Positions 41,683 through 51,005 of a DNA stretch of 64,000 nucleotides are shown here, in pieces. Below the pieces are notes generated by a model that searched no databases, had not been told where the DNA came from, and saw only the letters and a list, made by a program, of their open reading frames with translations. Each line of letters begins with the position of its first letter. Position 1 is the first letter of the stretch. Location: assembly GCF_947495705.1 (NCBI RefSeq), contig NZ_CANLZR010000003.1, forward strand, positions 1-64,000, given 5' to 3'. The DNA comes from an uncultured Phycicoccus sp. GTDB taxonomy: Bacteria; Actinomycetota; Actinomycetes; Actinomycetales; Dermatophilaceae. Made by a program: the position numbers and the translations under genes.

Positions 41683-43214
41683 CGGCGGACCCGTCGCATC
41701 GCGTCGGGGGACCCGAGACGGCCCGGCGCGCCCTGCTCGCGGTCTCGGTCGCGCTGCTCCTCCTCGTCGGCCTCAGCCGGCCCAACGCCGCCCAGCCCGA
41801 CCTGCTGCCACGCGGCTGGGCTCCCGGGCCGCTCCTGCCGGTCAGCCTCGACCCCGCGGCCGTCACCGCCGTCCTCTGGGGCGCCTACGGCCTGGGCGCC
41901 GTCGCGGTGTGGCTCGGGCTGCGCGGTGCCGTCCCCGCGCTGCGCAGCCGGCTCGTGCCGCTCGGCGTGGGAGCCGCGGCGCTGCTGACCGCGCCGTTCG
42001 GCTCGGCGGACCACGTCAGCTACGTCGCGTACGGCCGGATCCTCGTCACCGGCGGGAACCCCTGGGTCGAGTCGCCGGTCGAGTGGGGCGGCGGGGCCGA
42101 CCCGGTGACGAGCCGGGTCGAGGCGCCCTGGACCGAGGAGCCCAGCGTCTACGGGCCGTTCGCCACCCTGCTGCACGGCCTGTCGGCCTGGGCCGGGGGC
42201 GACTCCCTGCGCCAGGAGGTCTGGGCGTGGCAGGTGCTCGTCGTCCTCGCGTGGGTCGGGACGCGGGCCGCCCTGCGCCTGGCCCTGCCCGTGGAGCAGC
42301 ACGGTCGGGTCGACGTCGCCTGGACCCTCAACCCGCTCGTCGTCGGCGTCGGGGTGCTCGGGGCGCACGTCGACGTCGTCGCCGTCGGGCTCGTCGTGGC
42401 GGCCGTGGCCCTCGGGGTGCGGCTCGCCGGCCCCCAGGGCGCTGCCGCCGCCGGGGCGGCGCTCGGGCTGGCCGCGTCGACCAAGGCCACGTACTCGATC
42501 GGGCTCCTGGCCTTCGCCGCCGCGGCGTGGCTCGTCCGCGGCGACGGCGCCCGCGCCGCCCGGGACGCGCTCACCCGGATCGCCCTCCTGGTCGTCGGGT
42601 TCGTCGTCGTCGCCGGCGCGCTGCAGCTGTGGGCCGGGGCCCACGTGTACGACCAGCTCGCCCGCTCGCGGCAGGCGGTGAGCCTGGCGACGCCGTGGCG
42701 CCCGCTGCTGGAGGCTCTGCGCCCCGAGCTCGGCGACGCCGACGCGCGCACCGTCGTCTCGGTGGCGGCAGCGGCGCTCGCGCTGGTCTTCGCCGTCGTC
42801 CTGCTGCGGGCCACCCGCGCCGTCGGCTCCGGGTCCGGCCGGCCCGCGGGCTGGGCCGCGACGGCGCTGTGGGTGCTCGCCGGGCTGCAGCTGGCCTACG
42901 TCCTCGCGGCGCCCTACTCCCTGCCGTGGTACGACGCCCTCGTCTGGGCCGCGCTGCCCGCGGTGGTGCCCGGCCGCGTCGACCTCCTCGCCCTGGCGCG
43001 GCTCACCGTCGCGGCGGTGGCCTACGTCCCGGGCCGGGTGCTCGGCATGACCCCGGGGGTGGAGGCGCTGACCCTCGGCTTCCGGCGCGAGGTGGCGCCC
43101 TGGCTCGTCCTCGCCCTGTGGCTGGCGCTCGTCAGCGTCGTCGGCGCCCGGCGCGCGTCCCGGACTGTGCCCGCGCCTCCTCGAGGACGACCCCGACGGT
43201 CACCGACACGATGA
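41679..43214 (+). CDS. GT-C polyprenol-phosphate-mannose-dependent glycosyltransferase, MptB-like
   Basis: 511 aa with about twelve membrane helices and the DHVSYVAYGRILVTGGNPW loop, then SVYGPFATLLHGLSAW and ALPAVVPGRVDL, as in MptB-like alpha-mannosyltransferases. It likely adds mannose or another hexose from polyprenol phosphate to a periplasmic glycolipid. The start is GTG at 41679. Its 3' end overlaps the convergent membrane-protein gene by 83 bases. The preceding GT2 could supply its lipid-linked donor. Confidence 0.82.
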   Translation: MTADPSHRVGGPETARRALLAVSVALLLLVGLSRPNAAQPDLLPRGWAPGPLLPVSLDPAAVTAVLWGAYGLGAVAVWLGLRGAVPALRSRLVPLGVGAAALLTAPFGSADHVSYVAYGRILVTGGNPWVESPVEWGGGADPVTSRVEAPWTEEPSVYGPFATLLHGLSAWAGGDSLRQEVWAWQVLVVLAWVGTRAALRLALPVEQHGRVDVAWTLNPLVVGVGVLGAHVDVVAVGLVVAAVALGVRLAGPQGAAAAGAALGLAASTKATYSIGLLAFAAAAWLVRGDGARAARDALTRIALLVVGFVVVAGALQLWAGAHVYDQLARSRQAVSLATPWRPLLEALRPELGDADARTVVSVAAAALALVFAVVLLRATRAVGSGSGRPAGWAATALWVLAGLQLAYVLAAPYSLPWYDALVWAALPAVVPGRVDLLALARLTVAAVAYVPGRVLGMTPGVEALTLGFRREVAPWLVLALWLALVSVVGARRASRTVPAPPRGRPRRSPTR

Positions 43215-45300
43215 GCGGCACCGCGAGGGTCGCGCCGACGGCGGGGATGGCGACCCCGGAGTCGTTGAGCGCGAACCCGATGGCCAGGCACAGCAGCAAG
43301 GCGACGAGCCCGGCCCGCAGCGTCGGCGCCACCGCGTAGGAACGCTGCAGCGCGCGCGAGCCCCAGGACGTGGGGCGTGCGAGGACGACGGCGAGCACGA
43401 GAAGGGCGAGCGGGACGAGCAGGCTCAGCGGGGCCGTGTCGCGGATGAGCTCCAGGTTCTGCTCCGCCTTGCGCACGACGATGTCGTCGGCGGTGCCGTC
43501 GATGAGCGCCTGGATGAAGCGCCCCAGGTGGCTGCGGGAGCCGGGCGCCCGGAGCCAGTCGAGGCCCGAGACGGCGAAGAAGACGACGACGACCGCGGCC
43601 GCGAGCACCAGCCCGCGCTTGACGGTGAGCCGCAGCCCGAGGATCGCGAGGACGAAGACGACGACGGCGGGCAGCAGCGCCGGTGGGCCGCCCCCGTCCG
43701 CGCCCCAGAAGGGCGCCGCGTCGACGACGAGCGCGACGAACCCCAGCACGCCGACGGCGATCGCGGCGGCCTGGCGCTGCCCGCGGACCACGAGCGCCGA
43801 CGACACGGCGGTGGCGAGCAGGAGGGTCGCCGTGGCGAACAGGGCGAACGTCGGGTTGCCCATGCCGTAGTACCGGCCGCCCACGACGGGCTGGAGCCCC
43901 ATGAGGGAGGACAGCTGGAGCCGCGAGCCGGTGATGACGTCGGTCGCGAGGACGAGCATCGTCACCGCCGACACGAACGCCATCGGCCCCAGCGCCCAGT
44001 GCCGCCACGGGCCGCGGAGCGCGGCGGCCGCGATGAGCGCGACGAACCCGAGGACGACCGCGACGAGCGCGACCATCTCGACCGGGAAGCGCCACCACGG
44101 CACGAGGTTGGCGAGGAACGTCGAGACCGGCACGGCCGCCGCGGCGACCGACAGCGTCCGGACCCGGCCGAGCACCGTCGTGCGGGTGGCCTCCGACCCG
44201 ATCCGGCCCTTCCACACGAGGAGGACGAGCAGGTACACGGCGAGCTGGCCGTACGCGAAGACCTGGAAGAACGGCTCGACGAGACCGTGGACGTCGTGGC
44301 TCGCCTCGTCGAGGTCACGCAGGGTCTGGACCCGCTCCAGCGCCCGCCGCTCGGAGTTGTCCGGCGCCGGGTCGGTGGTCAGGGTGGAGCCCTGGACCGC
44401 GTCCGGCACCGCCATCCCGACGCAGGAGAGGACGGTCGCCGTGACGTCCGCCGCCTGGGCGAGCCCGACCTGCCGGGTGGATTCCGAGACGAGCATCCCC
44501 GGGCCGAAGCTCGGCCCGCGGGCGAGGACCATGCGGAGCCGCTCGGACCGCCCGGCGTCGGCGAGGCTCGCGACGATGAAGTCGGCACCGTTGGGTCCGG
44601 CGTCGACGACCGCGCCGATCCGCTGGTCGATCTCGCGGATCTGCTCGGCACGGGAGCCGGAGCCGAGCTCGCCCTCGGGGAGGTCGTCCGGGTCGCGCAC
44701 GGAGCCGACGTCGACGAGGGTGACCGGGCAGGCGTTGAGGTCGACGAGGAGGTTCTCGGGGTCGAGCTCGCTCCACATCCCCACCGTCCCGTCGGGCAGC
44801 GCCGCTCCGGCGGCGGCGTACCGGCCGAGGGAGCGCAGGCACATCCCGGAGTCCGCGACCTGCTGCCCGAGCAGGCCGAGGCGGGTGTCGAACGCGGTGG
44901 CGTCCGCGGCCGCGACGTACGTCGGCCACTCGGTGACGCGGTCGCCGACGACGGTGGGGGGGCCCGGGCACGGCCGGTCGGCCGGGTCGGCGGCGGCGCC
45001 GTCGCGGGGCGCGCCGGCACGGGACCCCGCCGAGAGCCCCAGCCACCCGTCGGCCGGGCAGGTGTTGGCGGCGACGGAGCGCACCGACATGGCGGCGGAG
45101 GAGCCGTCCCGCAGCAGGAGCCACAGGTTGGGCGTCGTCTCCTCGTCGATGTCGGACCAGCTGATGCCGCCGGTGCCGATGAGCACGACCGCGCCGGTGC
45201 GGTCCTGGGCGACGGCCGCATCCGAGCGCGCGAGGCCGACCCCGGCCCCGGCGAGCGCGGCAACGAGGGCCAGCGCAACGGCGAGGGCTCTGCGGGTCAC
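43132..45300 (-). CDS. Large membrane protein with alkaline-phosphatase-like extracytoplasmic domain
   Basis: 722 aa. Signal-anchor helix to about residue 25, a ~290-residue extracytoplasmic domain with GAVVLIGTGGISWSDIDEETTPNLWLL and DFIVASLADAGRS (layout of sulfatase/alkaline-phosphatase-like hydrolases, metal ligands not fully traceable), then about eleven membrane helices. Actinobacterial genomes often carry this architecture near cell-wall glycan genes. It may transfer or hydrolyse phosphate-linked groups outside the membrane. GTG at 45300 is the start; it diverges from the GT87 gene with 36 bp. Its last 83 bases lie antisense to the GT-C gene end. Confidence 0.75.
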   Translation of the reverse strand: MTRRALAVALALVAALAGAGVGLARSDAAVAQDRTGAVVLIGTGGISWSDIDEETTPNLWLLLRDGSSAAMSVRSVAANTCPADGWLGLSAGSRAGAPRDGAAADPADRPCPGPPTVVGDRVTEWPTYVAAADATAFDTRLGLLGQQVADSGMCLRSLGRYAAAGAALPDGTVGMWSELDPENLLVDLNACPVTLVDVGSVRDPDDLPEGELGSGSRAEQIREIDQRIGAVVDAGPNGADFIVASLADAGRSERLRMVLARGPSFGPGMLVSESTRQVGLAQAADVTATVLSCVGMAVPDAVQGSTLTTDPAPDNSERRALERVQTLRDLDEASHDVHGLVEPFFQVFAYGQLAVYLLVLLVWKGRIGSEATRTTVLGRVRTLSVAAAAVPVSTFLANLVPWWRFPVEMVALVAVVLGFVALIAAAALRGPWRHWALGPMAFVSAVTMLVLATDVITGSRLQLSSLMGLQPVVGGRYYGMGNPTFALFATATLLLATAVSSALVVRGQRQAAAIAVGVLGFVALVVDAAPFWGADGGGPPALLPAVVVFVLAILGLRLTVKRGLVLAAAVVVVFFAVSGLDWLRAPGSRSHLGRFIQALIDGTADDIVVRKAEQNLELIRDTAPLSLLVPLALLVLAVVLARPTSWGSRALQRSYAVAPTLRAGLVALLLCLAIGFALNDSGVAIPAVGATLAVPLIVSVTVGVVLEEARAQSGTRAGRRRR

Positions 45301-45336
45301 GCGGGACAGGCTACGCAACGCTGTGACAATGGTCCG

Positions 45337-46611
45337 GTGAGCACCCCGACCTCGACGCGCCGTCGCGCCGTGCCCCGGCACCGGTGGGTGCTCGCGGTGG
45401 TGCTCATCGCGGCCGCGGCGAGCCCGGTCGCCCTGCGCTACCTCGTGTTCTGGCCGCTGGACCAGTGGCAGGTCGACGTCGACGTGTACCGGGACGCCGG
45501 GGTCTCGATCCTCACCGGCCGCCCGGTGTACGAGACGCTCACCGAGGCGCCGCAGCTGCTGCCCTTCACGTACCCGCCGTTCGCGGCGCTGCTCGCCGTG
45601 CCGCTCGCGCTCCTGCCGTTCGGGGTCGTCGGCTGGCTGTGGACGGCGATGCAGGTGCTCGCGACGACGATGACCACGTACTACGCCGGGTGGCGGATCC
45701 TGCGCCCGACGGGGCCGTGGCTGCCTCTGGCCCTCGCGGCGCTCACGGCGCCGATGCTGTGGCTCCACCCGGTGGGTGACGGCATCCGGTTCGGCCAGGT
45801 CAACGCGTTCATCGTCCTGGCGTGCCTCATGGACCTCCGCGAGCCGCGGCCGGGCCTGGCCCGGTGGCTGCCCCGGGGCGCGCTCGTCGGGCTCGCGATG
45901 GCCGTCAAGCTGACCCCGGGCGTCTTCGTCGTGCACTTCCTCGTGACCCGCCGCTGGCGGGAGGCCGCGACCGCCGTCGGCACGGCCGCTGCGGTGACCG
46001 TCGGCGCGGCCCTCGTGCTGCCCCAGGCGTCGTGGGCGTTCTGGACGGGTGCGCTGCGCGACAGCGACCGGCTGGGTCCGAACGCGGGCACCTCGAACCA
46101 GTCGATGCGCGGCCTGCTGCTGCGGATGGGGCTGGACGGCACCGGGGGGACGCTCGCCTGGCTGGCCCTCGTCGGGGTCGTCGCGGTGCTCGGGTTCGCG
46201 CTGGCGCGGCGGATGTACGAGCGCGGCGACTCCGTCGCGGAGGTCGCGGTCGTCGGGTTGCTCGCGTGCCTGCTCTCGCCGGTCGCGTGGGTGCACCACT
46301 ACCACTGGGTCGTCGTCGTCATCCTCGCGCTGCTCGGCGCCGCCCCGTGGCTCGACCGCCGCCGGCTCGTCGCCGGGGTGGCCGTCGCGGTCTTCTTCAC
46401 CCTCCGGCTGCCGTGGTGGGGTATCGACTGGCTGGCCCAGCGGGACTGGCCCGAGTGGCCCGGCCGGGTCCTCCAGAACGCCGACGTGGTCGGCGGCCTG
46501 GCGTGCCTGGCCCTGCTGTGGTGGGTCGCGCGGCGGCCCCCGGCCGCCGCGGACGTGGCCCCCCACGTCCCCGCCGCGCAGTCCGCCGCGCTCGGGGGGC
46601 GCGCCCCGTGA
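45337..46611 (+). CDS. GT87 family alpha-1,2-mannosyltransferase-like protein
   Basis: 424 aa with about ten membrane helices. DQWQVDVDVYRDAGVSILTG carries the acidic loop-1 residue of GT87/DUF2029 enzymes such as PimE, then LLPFTYPPFAALLAVPLAL and NQSMRGLLLRM, the conserved periplasmic motifs. It uses polyprenol-phosphate mannose to extend a lipoglycan or mannan. Start is GTG at 45337. Its stop overlaps the following membrane-protein GTG by four bases. Confidence 0.87.
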   Translation: MSTPTSTRRRAVPRHRWVLAVVLIAAAASPVALRYLVFWPLDQWQVDVDVYRDAGVSILTGRPVYETLTEAPQLLPFTYPPFAALLAVPLALLPFGVVGWLWTAMQVLATTMTTYYAGWRILRPTGPWLPLALAALTAPMLWLHPVGDGIRFGQVNAFIVLACLMDLREPRPGLARWLPRGALVGLAMAVKLTPGVFVVHFLVTRRWREAATAVGTAAAVTVGAALVLPQASWAFWTGALRDSDRLGPNAGTSNQSMRGLLLRMGLDGTGGTLAWLALVGVVAVLGFALARRMYERGDSVAEVAVVGLLACLLSPVAWVHHYHWVVVVILALLGAAPWLDRRRLVAGVAVAVFFTLRLPWWGIDWLAQRDWPEWPGRVLQNADVVGGLACLALLWWVARRPPAAADVAPHVPAAQSAALGGRAP

Positions 46612-47114
46612 GGCCCGACGGGATTCTGCTGCCGGACACCCCGGCCGGGGCCGAGGTCGAGGTCCGCTCGCGGTCCGGTGTCGACCTCGTCGTCGTGGCC
46701 GAGCGGGTCGGGCTGCCGTTCCGGGTCCGTCCGGTGGCGCTGTCCACGGCCCTCATCGCGGCGGGTGTCGTCGCCGTCGTGGTCGTGGGTCGGGACGCCC
46801 CGGCCGGCCCCGACCTCGGCGCGTGGCAGCTGCTGGTGAACCTCGGCGCCATCGGTGCGGCGTACGCGGTGCACCGGGTGGCGGCCGTGGTCCAGCGGGC
46901 CGCGGTGCGGGCGCGTTCGACGCGGTGGAAGGTCGGGGTCGTCGCTCCCGACCCGCACCGGGCCCCCCGTGGCCAGTGGGTCCTGCTCGAGGAGCGGCTC
47001 CCGGCGGGCGAGGACCCGCGGGACCGGATGGGCGCACTCGTCGACGACGTCCGGTCCGGGGGGTTCGACACGCAGAAGCGCGTGCTCGGGCTGCGGGCGT
47101 CGCTGCGACGCTGA
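46608..47114 (+). CDS. Uncharacterised membrane protein in glycosyltransferase cluster
   Basis: 168 aa. A hydrophilic N-terminus of ~45 residues, two membrane segments (ALIAAGVVAVVVVGR and LLVNLGAIGAAYAVHRVAAVV) and a basic C-terminus with ARSTRWKVGVVAPDPH. Its GTG overlaps the GT87 stop, so it is translated with that gene and may support the same pathway. I recognise no family. Confidence 0.7.
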   Translation: MRPDGILLPDTPAGAEVEVRSRSGVDLVVVAERVGLPFRVRPVALSTALIAAGVVAVVVVGRDAPAGPDLGAWQLLVNLGAIGAAYAVHRVAAVVQRAAVRARSTRWKVGVVAPDPHRAPRGQWVLLEERLPAGEDPRDRMGALVDDVRSGGFDTQKRVLGLRASLRR

Positions 47115-47175
47115 CGCGGCGGCCGATGCTGGAACGTCCGCGCGCGCCCGCGGTCTCCGCCCTAGCCTGAGGGGC

Positions 47176-47601
47176 ATGGTCCTGCCGCTCCCGGTCGAGC
47201 TCGCCGTCCTCGGCGGCTGGCTGCTCGCGCTCGCGGCGCTCGGGGTGGTCGTCGTCCTCCTCGCCCGCACCGCGGCGCTGGGGCGGCGGCTGTCGGCGCT
47301 CGAGCAGCACCGCCCGGCGGGGGACGCCGACCTCGCGGCACTCCGGGCTGAGGTGGCGCAGACGCTCAAGCACGTCGCCGTCGTCCGCTACGACGCTTTC
47401 GCCGACATGGGCGGCCGGCTCAGCTTCAGCGCCGCCGTCGTCGACGACTCCGGTGACGGCCTCGTGCTCAGCTCCATCCATGCCCGGGGAGAGTCCCGGA
47501 CCTACGCCAAGGGCGTGGTCGCCGGTGCGTCCGACGCCACGCTCACCCCCGAGGAGCAGCAGGCCCTGGCCGCCGCCCGCACCGGGAAGGACCCCTCGTG
47601 A
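47176..47601 (+). CDS. DUF4446 family protein
   Basis: 141 aa: one N-terminal membrane helix (LAVLGGWLLALAALGVVVVL), a coiled-coil-like linker with ALEQHRP and LRAEVAQTLKHV, then the DUF4446 core VAVVRYDAFADMGGRLSFSAAVVDDSGDG and HARGESRTYAKGV. The family is frequent next to pheA in actinobacteria. The function is unknown. It overlaps pheA by four bases. Confidence 0.88.
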   Translation: MVLPLPVELAVLGGWLLALAALGVVVVLLARTAALGRRLSALEQHRPAGDADLAALRAEVAQTLKHVAVVRYDAFADMGGRLSFSAAVVDDSGDGLVLSSIHARGESRTYAKGVVAGASDATLTPEEQQALAAARTGKDPS

Positions 47602-48527
47602 CCGCACGGTTCGGCTACCTCGGCCCCGAGGGGACCTTCACGTCGATGGCGCTCGACCAGTGGGCGCCCGCCGCCGACGCCGAGCGGGTCGCCTACGGCT
47701 CGGTCGACGGCGCCCTGGCGGCGCTGCGTGCCGGCGAGATCGACGGCGCGATGGTGCCGATCGAGAACTCCGTCGAGGGCGGGGTGTCGGCGACGCTCGA
47801 CGCGCTCGCGAGCGGGGACCCGCTCCTCGTCACCGCCGAGGTCATGGTGCCCATCACCTTCGTGCTGGCCGCTCCCCCCGGGACGGGCCTGGCCGAGGTC
47901 CGCGCCGTCGGCACGCACTCGCACGCCTGGGCGCAGGTGCGGGGCTGGATGGGGGCGCACCTGCCGGACGCCGCCTACGTCCCGACCTTGTCGACGGCGG
48001 CCGCGGCCGCAGCGCTCGCCACGGGCGACCAGCCGTTCGACGCCGCGGTCTGCGCCCCCGCGGCCGCGTCGCTCAACGGCCTCGCGGTGCTCGCCGCCGG
48101 GATCGGCGACATGCAGGCGGCGGTGACGCGGTTCGTCCTCGTCGCCCGGCCCGGCACGATGCCCGAGCCCACCGGGGCCGACAAGACGACCGTGGTCCTC
48201 TACCAGCGCGACGACCACGCGGGTGGCCTGCTCGAGCTGCTCGAGCAGTTCGCGGCCCGTGGCATCAACCTGACCCGGCTGGAGTCCCGTCCCACGAAGG
48301 CGTCGATGGGGGCCTACTGCTTCTCGGTCGACGTCGAGGGCCACGTCCGCGACGAGCGGCTGGGCGAGGCGCTCATGGGGCTGAAGCGGGTCTGCGCCGA
48401 GGTGCGCTTCCTCGGCTCCTACCCCCGCGCCGACCGGCGCCGGGCGACCGTCGGGCCGCGGGCCAGCGATGCCGACTTCACGGCGGCCCGTGACTGGCTG
48501 GGCCACATCCGGGGCGACCGCGCCTGA
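47598..48527 (+). CDS. pheA: Prephenate dehydratase
   Basis: 309 aa monofunctional enzyme of phenylalanine synthesis. The PDT domain has FGYLGPEGTFTSMAL, PIENSVEGGVSATLD and TRFVLVARP, with the catalytic Thr in the TRF motif. The C-terminal ACT domain (DDHAGGLLELLEQFAARGINLTRLESRPTK) binds phenylalanine for feedback inhibition. It lacks a chorismate mutase domain. The GTG start overlaps the DUF4446 stop. Confidence 0.93.
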   Translation: MTARFGYLGPEGTFTSMALDQWAPAADAERVAYGSVDGALAALRAGEIDGAMVPIENSVEGGVSATLDALASGDPLLVTAEVMVPITFVLAAPPGTGLAEVRAVGTHSHAWAQVRGWMGAHLPDAAYVPTLSTAAAAAALATGDQPFDAAVCAPAAASLNGLAVLAAGIGDMQAAVTRFVLVARPGTMPEPTGADKTTVVLYQRDDHAGGLLELLEQFAARGINLTRLESRPTKASMGAYCFSVDVEGHVRDERLGEALMGLKRVCAEVRFLGSYPRADRRRATVGPRASDADFTAARDWLGHIRGDRA

Positions 48528-48529
48528 CG

Positions 48530-49027
48530 TCAGGGCGCGGCCGTCGGCGTCTCGCGTTCCAGGCCGAGCCAGAACCGCTCGCCCGGACCCCAGTGCAGGG
48601 CGAGGTACGGGCCCGCGGTCTCGAGTCGCGGGCGCGCGGCGAGCATGTCGAGGACCCACCCCTCCTGCGCGGTGACGGCGGGGTCGAGGCAGCCCATCTC
48701 GGTGACGGCCAGCCCGGTGTCCGCGATGACGAGGCGGGAGTCCTCGACGGCGACCGTCCCGCTGCCGCTGTTGCAGCCGGTGCTGACCTGGAGCAGGTCA
48801 CCGTCGACCGCCAGCACGATGGGCGCGGCGAAGGGGGCCGGCGTCGTCGTGTCGTTGACGGCGGTCCACCGCCCGGCCAGCTGGTCGAGGGACCGGACCG
48901 GCGTCTGGTCGCCGCCGAGGGCGTCGTCCCCGGCCGGTCCGCCCCACCGGGTGGCGACGATGACGGTGAGGACGAGCACCGTCACGGTGGCCGCGACGGC
49001 GGCGGCGACGACGCGCTTGCTCCTCAT
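48530..49027 (-). CDS. META-domain-like exported protein
   Basis: 165 aa. N-terminal membrane/signal segment (VVAAAVAATVTVLVLTVIVA), then a META-like beta domain with LAGRWTAVNDTTTP, STGCNSGSGTVAVED and VTEMGC, in which cysteines of the GCN and GC motifs could form a disulphide. META domains occur in heat-shock and stress-related exported proteins of unknown biochemical role. The stop lies two bases after that of the convergent pheA gene. Confidence 0.8.
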   Translation of the reverse strand: MRSKRVVAAAVAATVTVLVLTVIVATRWGGPAGDDALGGDQTPVRSLDQLAGRWTAVNDTTTPAPFAAPIVLAVDGDLLQVSTGCNSGSGTVAVEDSRLVIADTGLAVTEMGCLDPAVTAQEGWVLDMLAARPRLETAGPYLALHWGPGERFWLGLERETPTAAP

Positions 49028-49079
49028 GGAGGTCCGACGCCGGCCGGGGCGGGCCGGTTCCGGGGCCTGGCGGCGGCCG

Positions 49080-50090
49080 TCACACCGGGCCGTCGGTGTG
49101 CTCGCTGACCCACGCGTCGACCTCGCGCCAGCGGTCGTCCAGCCAGGCCCCGAACACGACGGGGTCGCCGGGCACGGTGTCGGCGGCGTAGGTCCAGGTC
49201 GTGACGAGGAACGGCCGGCCGTGGAACGGCAGCGCGTCCCAGATGAGCCGCGCCGTCGACAGCTCGCCGAACCCGGCGTGCGCGATGACCATGACGTCGG
49301 CGTCCGGCCGGGCCGAGCGCACCGCCCACGCGCCTCGGACCTTCGGCGGCAGGACGTGGACGAGCCGCTCGGCGCGCTCCGCCCGGTCGTGCTGGCCGCG
49401 GCGCCGCAGCGCGGTGATGACCCGTCGCCGGCGGGTCGGGGTCCAGTTCTGCCCCTCGGGGAACAGGAGGAACACCTCGTCCTCCTCGAGGCTCGCGGCC
49501 ATCGAGCGCACCCCGGCGAGCCGGTCCTCCCTGCTGCCGGAGGGGACGAAGAACGAGTCGAGCCGGGTGAGGATGGTGTCGACCCCGGGGTCCCACCGCA
49601 TGGCCTCCGCGAGGACGATGCGCGGCAGCCGGCCGACGGTGCGGGTCAGCAGCCACGTGATCGCGAGCGAGTCGAAGGGGCCGGCATGGCGGGCGAACGC
49701 GACGAGCGGCTCGGCGTGGCTCCCGAAGTGCATCCGGTCCGCCAGCTTGACCTCGAGCCCCAGCCACCGGCGCGTGTAGTACATGAGCGAGTCGAGGGCG
49801 CCGCCGAGGAGGCGTTCGTGGTCCTCGCGCCACGTGGGGGAGGAGCCGTCCGGGCTGCGCGCCCACAACGCCCAGCAGTGCACGAGCATCCGGATGTCCA
49901 CCCACATGAGCACGACGGCGAGGCATGACACGCGGAAGAGGCGTGCCCGCCGGTCGACGAGGGAGTGCAGGGCGCCCGCGACGATCACCGGGACCATGAC
50001 GCCGGTGATGACGACCCCGACGAGCGGCCACACGACGTGGAGGAACCGCCGCGCGAGCTGCGGCGGGGGCGGGATGCTGCGCAGGCCCAT
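49080..50090 (-). CDS. 1-acyl-sn-glycerol-3-phosphate acyltransferase-like protein
   Basis: 336 aa PlsC-like protein with two N-terminal membrane segments. The RHAGPFD block keeps His and Asp in the HX4D arrangement (catalytic His), followed by LLFPEGQNWTPTR (FPEG, substrate binding). It probably acylates a lysophosphatidate or another glycerolipid at the cytoplasmic face of the membrane. A patatin gene lies upstream on the same strand, so both remodel or make membrane lipids. Confidence 0.85.
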   Translation of the reverse strand: MGLRSIPPPPQLARRFLHVVWPLVGVVITGVMVPVIVAGALHSLVDRRARLFRVSCLAVVLMWVDIRMLVHCWALWARSPDGSSPTWREDHERLLGGALDSLMYYTRRWLGLEVKLADRMHFGSHAEPLVAFARHAGPFDSLAITWLLTRTVGRLPRIVLAEAMRWDPGVDTILTRLDSFFVPSGSREDRLAGVRSMAASLEEDEVFLLFPEGQNWTPTRRRRVITALRRRGQHDRAERAERLVHVLPPKVRGAWAVRSARPDADVMVIAHAGFGELSTARLIWDALPFHGRPFLVTTWTYAADTVPGDPVVFGAWLDDRWREVDAWVSEHTDGPV

Positions 50091-50129
50091 GCCGGGAGCC
50101 TAGGGGGCGGCGGGCTCGCTCCCGGGAGG

Positions 50130-50954
50130 TCAGAGCAGCGACAGGTACTCGGCCGACGCCTCGTAGGCCTGCTGGGCGCGCTCGCGCATCCGGCTGGTCC
50201 GCACGTGCCGCACCGGCAGGTTCGGGCTCGACGCCGCACCGCTGGGCAGGACGTGCGTCTCGACCGAGTCCGGCATCGCCTCCATCTCGTGCACGAACCG
50301 ATGCCTCCGGGCGATCTCGAACGCGACCGTCCCCACCTCCCACGGCCAGCGCGGCGGGCTGAGCGGCTGCTCGACGCGGCCGACCTGGAGGACGAACATC
50401 CGGGTCACCCCGAGCTCCACGGCCCGCCCGACCGGGATCGAGTGCACGAGCCCGCCGTCGAGGTAGTGGCGACCGCCGATCTCGACCGGCGGGAAGAGTC
50501 CTGGTACCGAGCACGAGGCGGCCACGGGGCCGACCAGCTCGCCGGAGGTGAACCACTGCGCGCTGCTGTCCTCGATGCAGGCCGCCACGCACTGGAACGG
50601 GACGGCGAGCTCGTCGAAGAAGTCGACCGGGAGGTACTCGTCGACGACGCGGCGCAGCGGACCGCTCGAGAACAGGTGCGTCTGGGAGCGGGCGAACCGG
50701 GCCACCTGCCGCACGGGGTTCTCGACGAACACCCGGTCGGCGATGACGGAGTCCCACACCTGGGCGAGCCGCTCCGCGCCCGCGGGGGTGGGGTCCGCCG
50801 CCACGAACGCCCCGTTGAGCGCACCGATGCTCGTGCCGAGTACGAGGTCGGGGCGGATGCCGCCGTCGGCCAGCGCCCGGATCATCCCGACCTGCGTCGC
50901 GCCGAGGATGCCCCCGCCACCGAGGACGAAGGCCGTGAGTGGGCGCGCTGTCAT
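50130..50954 (-). CDS. Patatin-like phospholipase
   Basis: 274 aa. Oxyanion motif GGGGILGATQ (12-21), nucleophile in LGTSIGALNG (Ser42) and DGGLVHSIPVG with the catalytic Asp, in the standard order. It hydrolyses acyl chains of glycerolipids. It is 39 bases upstream of the acyltransferase gene in the same direction, so a deacylation/reacylation pair is plausible. The ATG at 50954 is the only fitting start. Confidence 0.88.
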   Translation of the reverse strand: MTARPLTAFVLGGGGILGATQVGMIRALADGGIRPDLVLGTSIGALNGAFVAADPTPAGAERLAQVWDSVIADRVFVENPVRQVARFARSQTHLFSSGPLRRVVDEYLPVDFFDELAVPFQCVAACIEDSSAQWFTSGELVGPVAASCSVPGLFPPVEIGGRHYLDGGLVHSIPVGRAVELGVTRMFVLQVGRVEQPLSPPRWPWEVGTVAFEIARRHRFVHEMEAMPDSVETHVLPSGAASSPNLPVRHVRTSRMRERAQQAYEASAEYLSLL

Positions 50955-51005
50955 GCGCTCAGCCTAGGCATGACATCCCATCGGACATCTGGGATCCTCG
51001 AGCGC

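Noticed and set aside
43528-46611. A 1027-residue plus-strand protein
   Set aside because: The part before 45337 is an antisense shadow of the 722-aa membrane protein with shadow-like Asp/Arg/Glu-rich composition; the real gene starts at the GTG at 45337.
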